Positions 50,288 to 57,963 of a stretch of 64,000 bases of DNA are shown here, in pieces. This stretch comes from Collimonas sp. OK607. Its GTDB lineage: Bacteria; Pseudomonadota; Gammaproteobacteria; Burkholderiales; Burkholderiaceae_D. The translations under genes and the position numbers were made by a program. The stretch's first letter is position 1; the number at the start of each line of letters is the position of its first letter. The notes below the pieces were generated by a model that saw nothing but the letters and a program-made list of their open reading frames with translations, did not search any database and was not told the origin of the DNA. Location of the stretch: assembly GCF_900111995.1 (NCBI RefSeq), contig NZ_FOKF01000013.1, positions 1-64,000 on the forward strand, read 5' to 3'.

Positions 50288-51544
50288 TCAGTCCGGCTCC
50301 GTGGATCCCTGCGCTGGCGGCTCGGTCTGTCCGGTATCGACCGCCAGATTCTCGGCCGCGCCTTCCTCGACCATGTTCAGTGGTCGCAGTGGCGCGTCCA
50401 GACCATCGAGCGGATTGAGGTTTTCGGCGATACGCGCCTCGTTGCGGGTGAGCCAGCCGTTCTGGATGCCGCTCTGGTAGTAGGACGACCGGCTAGCGGC
50501 GTCACCCCGCATCAGATTGGAAAAATCAAACTCCACTTCCAGATCGTCACCATCGAACAGCAGCTCGGACTCGATGCTGGCTTCCCAGCGCTCGGCCCAT
50601 GGCGTCATGGTGTGCATCACGAACTCGAGGCTTTGCTGCTCGATGTTCGAGAACGTCGCGCGCTCCAGGTCCGCAATCATGTGCGGCGGCACCCGAAACA
50701 GCCGGGCAATATCCGTGATCTGGAACTTGCGCAGCTCCAGGAACTGGGCGTCCTTGTTGGTGACGCCCACTTCGTGGAACTTCATGCCGTTTTCGAGGAC
50801 CAGCACCTTGCCCCGGTTTGCACCGGACTGCGCTGCCTGATAGGACTCGCGGAACACCTTCTTGGCCTCGGTGTCCTTGAACGAACCCGGAAACTCGATC
50901 CAGCCGCCGGTGGGCTTGGCGTCGTTGGCGAAGAATCGTGCGCCGTAGTCCTGCGCGGCCAAGGCCATGCCCAGGCTCTCACGCGCCAGGTCGATTGGAC
51001 TCATGCCCATCAGGCCGTCCGAGGACAGGCCGCGTAGATGCCATATCTCGCCGCGCGGCACGATGGATTCCTCGCCGAGTCGATCCATCACGCGGTAGCG
51101 GTAATCGCCGGCGGGTGTCAATTCCATCTTGATCCGGTCTGGGTGGATCGGCACCAATTCTTGAATCTCGCCCCGGCTGTTGGCCACAATCCGGTTGTAG
51201 GCGTTGCCGCGCAGTGCCAGATGGCCCTGCAGCATTTCACGCCACTCATACGGGTTCTGGTATCGATTCGGGTGTTTGGCCAGCAATCGATACAGCCAGT
51301 GGTCCGTGACCCTTTCCTTGCCGCCATCGGCGCGCTGGCGGTAGAGAACAAAGGGCAAGGACGCCATGGTCTCTGCCAGGATGCGCACGCTGGCGTACAC
51401 CGCCGCCACCCGCAGGGCGTTGTCGGCTGACACGCGCATGCCGCTGGACGTGCGCATCGTGACCGGCTCGAACCAGAAATCGCCCCAGGGCGAGCGGTCT
51501 CCGGATGAAGCGCGAAAGCGGTCCAGGAAACTGAACATGCCCAT
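50288..51544 (-). CDS. Phage portal protein, HK97 family
   Basis: 418 aa. VAAVYASVRILAETMASLPFVLY, PNPYEWREMLQGHLALRGNAY and the GAAARPVG-type tail are the conserved HK97 portal core; the C-terminus is proline- and glutamate-rich. It forms the DNA gate at the capsid vertex. The ATG at 51544 overlaps the terminase stop (TAATG); an alternative start is two codons later. Confidence 0.92.
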   Translation of the reverse strand: MGMFSFLDRFRASSGDRSPWGDFWFEPVTMRTSSGMRVSADNALRVAAVYASVRILAETMASLPFVLYRQRADGGKERVTDHWLYRLLAKHPNRYQNPYEWREMLQGHLALRGNAYNRIVANSRGEIQELVPIHPDRIKMELTPAGDYRYRVMDRLGEESIVPRGEIWHLRGLSSDGLMGMSPIDLARESLGMALAAQDYGARFFANDAKPTGGWIEFPGSFKDTEAKKVFRESYQAAQSGANRGKVLVLENGMKFHEVGVTNKDAQFLELRKFQITDIARLFRVPPHMIADLERATFSNIEQQSLEFVMHTMTPWAERWEASIESELLFDGDDLEVEFDFSNLMRGDAASRSSYYQSGIQNGWLTRNEARIAENLNPLDGLDAPLRPLNMVEEGAAENLAVDTGQTEPPAQGSTEPD

Positions 51545-53256
51545 TAGAGCATCACCAGTTCATAGTCGGAACCCAACACGACGCTGGTGCCAGGGGTGAT
51601 GGCACGCGACAGGCCCATGATCAGCGCCACGATGCCGTCGATCTTGTTTTCCGGGCGCTCCTTGCGGGGGTAGATGTTGTCCTTCGCGTCTAGATGCGCC
51701 ACCACGTTACTGGCCATCCAGCCCAGCACAGGGCAGCCGTCGTGAATTAGCTTTCCTTGCAAGACCAGGGCTTCGAGGGTTTTCATCGGCTCGCTAAAAT
51801 TCAGGACCGTGGGACGAACTTCGATCATGGGCAGGCCCTCGCTCATCATCCGGGTCGAAAGTTGTGTGGCCTGGAACGGATCGAATGCCACAGCCTGCAC
51901 AGCAAAGCGCGAGGCAAACTCGATCAGATCGGCCTCGATCCAACTGAAATCGATCACATTGCCCGGGGTGACCGTCAGCCGGCCAGAGCCCATCCAACCC
52001 GGGTACTGACTGTTGCCGTTGGCATGCACCGTGTCCTCCGGCAGGTAGTAGCGTCCGAACACGGCAAAGGCACCATCGATCTCCGGATGCGCGAAAACCA
52101 GCAGCAAGGCAGCAATGTCGGTCTTGCTGGCCAGATCCAACCCGATCCAGCAGGACTGGCCGACATAGGTGTCTAGGTCCAGAGATGAGTCGGCACAGCG
52201 GTCCCAAGACCGCATGTCCATCCACGCGGTGTCCGCGTTGACCCACTCATTCAAGTGCTTAGTCTTGAAGTTGTTTACAGCGCTGGGCATCTGCATGGCC
52301 TTGGCTTGCAGCGGCGCCAGCACTTATGGGCGCACCGAGATGCCCCAGTTGGGATTGGCCTTGATCAGCGACGATTCCAGAGTCCAGTCATCCCCGTCAT
52401 TGAGCCCGTAGACGATGCCGAACTGGCTGTCATCCTCGAACACGCCATCAAGCAGCCGTGTCACGAAGGTGCGGATCTCGTAGCAAATGCCGGAGCGGTT
52501 GCTGCCTGCCGTCGTGATTACCCAGAGAAGCGAGTTGTCGCGCTTGCCGGTCCCGGTTTCCACCACGTCATAGACGGTGCGGGTCTTGTGGGCATGCAAC
52601 TCGTCAACGCAGCCGAAGTGGATATTCAAGCCATCGAGTGTCGATCCCTCTGCCGACAGCGCTTCGAACTTGGAGCCGCTGGTCATCACATGCATGTTGT
52701 GCGCGCCGACTCCCACCCCAAAGCGGCTGCGAAACCCGGCTGACTGCCGCGCCATGGTTTGCGCATCGCCAAACACAATCCGGGCCTGGTCACGGGTGGT
52801 GGCCAGCGAATACACCTCGGCTCCGCCTTCACCGTCGGCGGCCAGCATGTACAGCGCTAGCGCGGAGGACAGCGTGGACTTGGCGTTGCCGCGCGGAACC
52901 TCGATGTAGGCCCGGCGAAACCGGCGCTTGCCATCCGTTTTGATCCAGCCAAAGACGGTGGTCAGGATGAACACCTGCCAGGGCTCCAGATGGATCGGTT
53001 CCCCGGCCAGCGGTCCCTTGACGTGCGGCAGGCGTTCGATGAACGCGCACAGATTGTCGGCTGGGTGGAAACTGCGGCCCAACTTGTCCGTCAGCTTCGG
53101 ATTGAAGCGGTACGGACTATCCTTGCCCTTGAACTGGTCCAGATCATCCAGTTGGCGCTGGCACGCCGCGCGCACCCACTTGCAGGTCAGTACTTTGCCG
53201 GACACGACATCCTTGGCATACTGGCGCGCGGTGGCGACATAGCTGCGTGACGTCAT
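51544..53256 (-). pseudogene. terL: Terminase large subunit, interrupted by in-frame TAA
   Basis: The ATPase half (53256 to 52327) carries VPRGNAKST (Walker A) and IHFGCVDELHAH (Walker B). It reads to NPNWGISVRP, then TAA at 52326-52324. The same frame continues at once with VLAPLQAKAMQMPSAVNNF and the RNase-H-like nuclease half, with aspartates in IGLDLASKTDIA, DPFQATQL and KIDGIVAL. The junction is exactly where intact terminases read NPN(Y/W)G(I/V)SV..P.LxxxxxxAMQMPSA. One substitution (CAA, GAA or AAA to TAA) explains the split. The nuclease half could start at GTG 52323. Confidence 0.88.
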
Positions 53257-53720
53257 CAGCCAGCAATCTCCGACCAGGGGTCGTTATCTTTTGGGGCATC
53301 CGCAGGCATCGAAATCCGCGATCGTGAAGCCGGGGTAAAACCCATCTCCGACTCGTAGCCCTTCATCTCCAACGCCAGGTCCCGGATCACGTCCATCAAT
53401 GGCGAGCGCCGCAGGATGCCGCTGGGCGTCTTGATGATCATCCCAGACACGCCGGCACGGTTGATTTTGGACAGCGCCTCGCGGTACAGGCCCGAGCAGT
53501 TGGCCCAGCGCTCCAGCACCGCGCCGTCGAGCGCAGACAGCAATCCGGGCGGCGAATTGGCCACTGCGTAATCCCAGGCTTCTTTGGCACTGTCCGACAT
53601 GTACTCGGGTGCCGTGCACAGAGCGCCGGCAGGCCGTGGCTCGTGCGGATTGGTCCGGCATTTCTGTAACGTCCCTTTGATCTTCTTGACCGCCACCGGC
53701 AGCGGTTTACGTCCGGCCAT
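53256..53720 (-). CDS. terS: Terminase small subunit, P27 family
   Basis: 154 aa. MAGRKPLPVAVKKIKGTLQKCR, EAWDYAVANSPPG-like, and PLMDVIRDLALEMKGYESEMGFTPASRSRI are the P27-family pattern. It recognises pac or cos DNA and loads the large subunit. Coded directly before the large-subunit gene with a shared base. Confidence 0.88.
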   Translation of the reverse strand: MAGRKPLPVAVKKIKGTLQKCRTNPHEPRPAGALCTAPEYMSDSAKEAWDYAVANSPPGLLSALDGAVLERWANCSGLYREALSKINRAGVSGMIIKTPSGILRRSPLMDVIRDLALEMKGYESEMGFTPASRSRISMPADAPKDNDPWSEIAG

Positions 53721-53902
53721 GGCCGCTCACAGGGAGGGGGCGCAGGATCGGATCGTCCGCCGCGATGGCCAGCGTGCAAGAGTCTGTGTTCAATTGGCAT
53801 CCTCACCAAAAAAAGTATTTCAATTTGCACGCGCAAAAATCTGTGCTGGCGCACGCATCGCGGGCTCGCGACTCCAGAGATTCGATCCCCCTATGGGGGA
53901 GG

Positions 53903-54268
53903 TCAGCGACGCCGGGCGGTCTCGCCAGCGGTTTTGCTGTTGTGGCAGGCCACGCACAGCGCCTGCAGGTTGGTCCAGTCAAACCGTGCACCGCCGTCCT
54001 TCAACGGCTGGACGTGGTCTGCCACCACCGCCGCAACAACGCGCCCACGCCCCGCACAACGCACGCACACCGGGTGCTGGCGCAGGAATGCAGCACGCAC
54101 CGCACGCCAGGTCGCCGACTGATAGAAGCCGCGTTCGATATCGAAGCTACGGCGGGTGCGACCGTAGTCACGATACGCTGCGCCACGGTGCTTGTCGCAG
54201 TAGCCGGGCTTCGCTAGCACCATGCCACAACCAGGGTGCCGGCACGGTGTAGGGGCGGAGCGGGGCAT
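53903..54268 (-). CDS. Phage HNH endonuclease
   Basis: 121 aa. Zinc cysteines CRHPGC and YCDKH at the N-terminus, HPVCVRC, the H of VVADHVQPLKDGG, N of WTNLQALC and CxxCHNSKT build the HNH nuclease. Such HNH genes sit beside the terminase of cos-type phages and help in DNA packaging cleavage. The ribosome site is weak. Confidence 0.87.
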   Translation of the reverse strand: MPRSAPTPCRHPGCGMVLAKPGYCDKHRGAAYRDYGRTRRSFDIERGFYQSATWRAVRAAFLRQHPVCVRCAGRGRVVAAVVADHVQPLKDGGARFDWTNLQALCVACHNSKTAGETARRR

Positions 54269-54542
54269 ATCAGTTTTTGTTCAATCGATTAGCAACGATT
54301 CGCAAGCACAAGCTTGGCTTTTTGCTTGAATGAAGCGTTCACGGGGCGCGGTTGGCAGGCTCATGCTGTGCACGTATACCGCGTTGCCTGATCCTCCAGC
54401 TTGCCGCAGCCAACCTCTGCGACGTGGCGACTGTCTCCGACAAAAGATACGCGCTGACATAATTCCAGTAAGCCAAAGTTAACTAGATGTCGGCCCCGGC
54501 CGTATAATCCGATGTCCTATCTCAGTGACCAACACGAAAACC

Positions 54543-55208
54543 ATGTCTTTTGAATTGCTCATCTCGGACCTGACTCAACCGCTTGCCGGCCAATATCCGA
54601 GACCTTGGATGACCAGCCTACGTGACCCGCAAGCGGCTAGGGTGTTCATTGTCGGCGCGAATCAGGCCAAGCAGTATCCCGTCGAGGCAATTTCACACAC
54701 GCGGCACATGGATGCTCTGTTTAATCGCGATGGCGAATCCTGCCGAGGACTCTACGATGAGCTGTATCCTAAGCCCTCGCGCTCTCGACCCAACATTGAC
54801 GGATTCACGGCGCGCCTCGCTGCTGCGGGGGTAACTGAAGTTCTGGAAACGAATGTCGTCTGCTATTCGACGGGAATGGCCGCGGACCTGAGGAAGAGGG
54901 AGCATCGGCTGGGTGCCATGGTCGGAGGTCGCATTTTTCAATCCTTGGCCCAGGCTATTCGTCCGAAAATCGTGGTTCTCCATGGAAAAGGTACATGTGA
55001 CGAGTTCGAGAAACAGTTTGGGATCGCTGTGCCGCGACCTTATGACGAGGAGGGGCAGGGCATTTGCAAGATAAATCTGCTTTTCAGTGGCGTCGAGACC
55101 GAATTCATTTCTATTCGCTCCCTCGCACAGCCACAGTACAATGCTTGGGCTGCATGGGCACCCCGGCATTTGGATGCTGTGAGTAAGTATATCGCTTCAT
55201 GTCTTTGA
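54543..55208 (+). CDS. Plus-strand moron-like gene; possible uracil-DNA-glycosylase-like fold
   Basis: 221 aa from the ATG at 54543 (GTG at 54525 possible). It is the only plus-strand gene in the prophage, between the HNH and methyltransferase genes. VFIVGANQAKQYP, ETNVVCYSTGM and KIVVLHGKGTC sit in the order of UDG-superfamily motifs (FVGxxP, TNxxxC, xxLG), but the catalytic residues cannot be matched with confidence. It is flanked by non-coding DNA (about 275 bases upstream) that could hold its own promoter. Candidates: an exclusion or defence gene carried by the phage. Function unknown. Confidence 0.55.
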   Translation: MSFELLISDLTQPLAGQYPRPWMTSLRDPQAARVFIVGANQAKQYPVEAISHTRHMDALFNRDGESCRGLYDELYPKPSRSRPNIDGFTARLAAAGVTEVLETNVVCYSTGMAADLRKREHRLGAMVGGRIFQSLAQAIRPKIVVLHGKGTCDEFEKQFGIAVPRPYDEEGQGICKINLLFSGVETEFISIRSLAQPQYNAWAAWAPRHLDAVSKYIASCL

Positions 55209-55295
55209 TTTATATGACCAAGTGGCTATAGCGGATGGTGATCCAATGGGCAATGTTCGCAATGGCCGAGGAGTGTAGATTGAATAAGTTTCGTC

Positions 55296-56531
55296 TTATT
55301 CAGATGTAGCCCGATCCACAAATTTCACGCCGTCACTGGCACGTTTCGCCTCCTGGCCCGTGAACTCCTGCCAACGACGTACGATCACGTCCACATATTT
55401 CGGATCCAACTCAATCAGGCGCGCCCGACGCCCGGATTTTTCACAGGCGATCAAAGTGCTGCCTGATCCGCCAAACGGGTCGAGCACAAGGTCGCGGCTT
55501 TTGCTGCTGTTCCTCACTGCCTTTTCAACCAGTTCAACTGGCTTCATGGTCGGATGCAAATCGTTCTTGTGCGGCTTTTTGATAAACCACACATCGCCTT
55601 GATCGCGCGCGCCGCACCAGTAGTGTTCGGCACCGTCACGCCAGCCGTAGAGAATCGGCTCGTACTGGCGCTGGTAGTCGGCCCGCCCGAGCGTGAAGGT
55701 GTTCTTGGCCCAGATAACAAAGGTTGACCACTTGCCGCCGGCCGACCGGAAGGCCAGTTGCAGCGTGTCAAGTTCGCTGGAACTCATGGCGATGTAGACG
55801 CCACCCTTGGTCACATTCAGAATATTCTGGCACGCCGCTTGCAAGAAGGCGCCGAAGCCTTCGCCCATGTTGTCGTTCAGGATAGGGCGGTTTGTGCCGC
55901 GCATTTTGTCTTTGGCTGTGTTGGCATAGTTGACGTTGTATGGTGGATCCGTGAACGTCATGTCGACCAGCTCATCGCCCAGCAGGGCGTGGAAATCATC
56001 GGCATTGGTCGCGTCGCCGCAGAGCACCTTGTGGTCACCCAGCAACCACAGATCACCAGCGCGGGACACCGGTGTCTCAGGGACACCGGGTACTTTGTCC
56101 TCATCGGTCTTGCCTTCGGTGTTGTCAGCTGCGAGCAGGGCATCCAGCTCGTCGGTGCCAAATCCCAGCAATTCAAGGTCGACATCGGCGAGTTTGAGTT
56201 CACCTAACTCGAGGCGCAGCAGTTCCTGGTCCCATCCGGCGTTTTCCGCTAGGCGATTGTCAGCAAGGATGTAGGCCTTCTTTTGGATTGCAGTCAGATG
56301 CGACAGCTCGATGACCGGCGCCTCCTTCAAAGCCAACTTGCGAGCTGCCAGCAAACGTCCGTGTCCCGCAATGACACCACGCTCGCCATCGATCAAGATG
56401 GGGTTGGTCCAGCCAAACTCGGTGATCGAGGCTGCGATCTGCGCCACTTGTTCATCGCTGTGACTCCTTGCATTACGGGCATAGGGGATCAGCGACTCGA
56501 TCGGGCGGTACTCGATTTGCAAAGCATGCAT
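55296..56531 (-). CDS. ParB-domain/DNA methyltransferase fusion
   Basis: 411 aa from the ATG at 56531; the frame opens 11 codons earlier, inside a hairpin. Residues 5-90 form a ParB/Srx-type domain (ERGVIAGHGRLLAARKL). Then come a methylase with catalytic TDPPYNVNYA and SAM motif DPFGGSGSTLIACE, in the order typical of beta-class N6-adenine/N4-cytosine enzymes. Phages use such enzymes to escape restriction; the ParB part may bring it to DNA or act as a nuclease. The stop codon lies inside a perfect 8-bp palindrome (55281-55302). Confidence 0.9.
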   Translation of the reverse strand: MHALQIEYRPIESLIPYARNARSHSDEQVAQIAASITEFGWTNPILIDGERGVIAGHGRLLAARKLALKEAPVIELSHLTAIQKKAYILADNRLAENAGWDQELLRLELGELKLADVDLELLGFGTDELDALLAADNTEGKTDEDKVPGVPETPVSRAGDLWLLGDHKVLCGDATNADDFHALLGDELVDMTFTDPPYNVNYANTAKDKMRGTNRPILNDNMGEGFGAFLQAACQNILNVTKGGVYIAMSSSELDTLQLAFRSAGGKWSTFVIWAKNTFTLGRADYQRQYEPILYGWRDGAEHYWCGARDQGDVWFIKKPHKNDLHPTMKPVELVEKAVRNSSKSRDLVLDPFGGSGSTLIACEKSGRRARLIELDPKYVDVIVRRWQEFTGQEAKRASDGVKFVDRATSE

Positions 56532-56543
56532 GGGGATCCGAAC

Positions 56544-56577
56544 AAAAAAACCCGCGAGAAGCAAAGCTCGTCGCGGG
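56544..56577 (-). terminator. Hairpin with U-tract upstream of the methyltransferase
   Basis: Minus-strand stem CCCGCGA / TCGCGGG with an inner AGC/GCT stem, followed by TTTTTTT. It lies 13 bases upstream of the methyltransferase start. It separates the early operon (56717 and right) from the methyltransferase; 56578-56716 holds no gene. Confidence 0.78.
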
Positions 56578-56716
56578 CTGTTGAATGTGATTCGATGCGA
56601 GGCACATCTCTCGCAACCATAGCCAGAAATATAGCAAAAATCTGGGGAAACGCGACACCTTCAAAACGTCGCTACTTTCGCAATCCTCCTCACCCAACAG
56701 CTATGGCGCGCAAGTC

Positions 56717-57115
56717 CTATCCACTACCCGCAATTATTCCTGACTGATTCAGTTTTCCGCATACCACCGACAGAGCGGATCGCCATCGGCGCTGTGCCGT
56801 GCGGATCACGCAGCCATTGCGTTTGGCGATGTCTGACCATGGATAGCGCTGGGCACGCATCCACACCAGATGACGCTGCTCTTCCTCAAGCCACTGCATC
56901 CAGGCCATCGTTTCCAACATGCGGTCGATATCCTTGGGGCTCGGTGGAAATCGCTGGGGTGGGGCATGCTCACCTGCCATGCGCTCGTACACGGTACGCA
57001 CAAACGGCGGCCATACGTTGAAATAGCCCTGAACCCGAACAGGTGGTAGTCGTCTTGCTGTCTGGTCAGCATCGCCAAGCCGTTCCGCCACAGCTTCGAT
57101 CGTCCAATCATTCAT
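56717..57115 (-). CDS. DUF6362 phage protein (helix-turn-helix-type C-terminus)
   Basis: 132 aa from the ATG at 57115. TIEAVAERLGDADQTARRLPPVRVQGYFNVWPPF is diagnostic of DUF6362. The C-terminus (DIAKRNGCVIRTAQRRWRSAL) looks like a winged or sigma-type helix-turn-helix. Possibly a late-gene regulator. The 3' neighbour on the same strand is the methyltransferase, separated by the hairpin at 56544. Confidence 0.82.
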   Translation of the reverse strand: MNDWTIEAVAERLGDADQTARRLPPVRVQGYFNVWPPFVRTVYERMAGEHAPPQRFPPSPKDIDRMLETMAWMQWLEEEQRHLVWMRAQRYPWSDIAKRNGCVIRTAQRRWRSALSVVCGKLNQSGIIAGSG

Positions 57116-57323
57116 GCCGTCCTCCGCCGCTGGTTGTTCCGTACAGCCGTTGACCCAGGCGGCGGATGAAATCACGCTCGACGAAATCGAGCCGATCATC
57201 GGTTTCTGACACCACCAGGATACGTTGCTGCTGCCAGCCGTTTTGCTTGATCGCATCGAGATTGATGGATAGAGGGTGCAGGCGGCCCAAGGGGCAGCGG
57301 TAGGGTTGCGCTGGAATTTTCAT
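57108..57323 (-). CDS. Small phage protein (71 aa)
   Basis: From the ATG at 57323; a longer frame exists but lies over the end of the previous gene. MKIPAQPYRCPLGRLHPLSINLDAIKQNGW then VVSETDDRLDFVERDFIRRLGQRLYG. No family recognised. It overlaps the DUF6362 start by 8 bases and follows the RuvC-like gene stop by 1 base, so it is coded within the early operon. Confidence 0.6.
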   Translation of the reverse strand: MKIPAQPYRCPLGRLHPLSINLDAIKQNGWQQQRILVVSETDDRLDFVERDFIRRLGQRLYGTTSGGGRHE

Positions 57324-57324
57324 G

Positions 57325-57954
57325 TCAGGCCTCCTGCGTTTCGATGGCCCAGTGCAGCAAGGCCAGGGCGTCCGCTTCGTTGTCATCCGTCACCGGATGA
57401 CCCTTGGCGCGCATGGCGACAATTACATCCTCCTTACCGGCATTGCCTTTGCCGGTGGCGTGCTTTTTGATCGTGCCGACCGGCACGCCCTGGTACGGAA
57501 TGTTGTGGTGCTCGCACCAGGCGGTAAGCGTGGCCATCAAACCGCCATAGACATGGGCGGCATCTACGCCGGCATGACGACGCACTTCCTCGAAGTACAC
57601 AGCATGGATGTCGTTCGCAGCCACCTTGATTTCCGATAGCCAACGCTTGAATCGTAGGTAGCGCATACCACCACCCTCGAACCTCTGTGGCCGCAGACTG
57701 ACGAAGCCGTGGGCAATCTGATGGTCACGCGAGCGCAGTGCCCACCCTGTGGTGGTACCCAGATCAATAGCCAGAACGGTCAACGCGCCACCGATTTGCG
57801 GAGGCGGCTCCACAGCATCGCCGACACGGTCTGACGCAGCCGACTCGGAACAACACAACTTCTCTTTAGGTGCGCACGCGCGCACGTGTAGCAAGTTAAC
57901 GTTATCGGTTGTCAGCTGCGTCAGACTGTGGCTGAAACTTGAGTTTTTTGTCAT
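57325..57954 (-). CDS. RuvC-like Holliday-junction resolvase
   Basis: 209 aa. Catalytic acids are seen in VLAIDLGTTTGWAL, YFEEVRRHAGVDAAHVYGG and TDDNEADALALLHW, the RuvC/RNase-H arrangement of phage resolvases. Residues 1-58 are a low-complexity polar extension. The ATG at 57954 has GAGGA 7 bases upstream. It resolves recombination or replication intermediates before packaging. Ten bases downstream of the primase stop. Confidence 0.85.
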   Translation of the reverse strand: MTKNSSFSHSLTQLTTDNVNLLHVRACAPKEKLCCSESAASDRVGDAVEPPPQIGGALTVLAIDLGTTTGWALRSRDHQIAHGFVSLRPQRFEGGGMRYLRFKRWLSEIKVAANDIHAVYFEEVRRHAGVDAAHVYGGLMATLTAWCEHHNIPYQGVPVGTIKKHATGKGNAGKEDVIVAMRAKGHPVTDDNEADALALLHWAIETQEA

Positions 57955-57963
57955 GGCAAGTCC

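Noticed and set aside
55281-55302. Palindrome TGAATAAG-CTTATTCA as a terminator
   Set aside because: The stem is AT-rich and overlaps the methyltransferase stop codon; no T-tract follows on either strand, so I only mention it with the gene.
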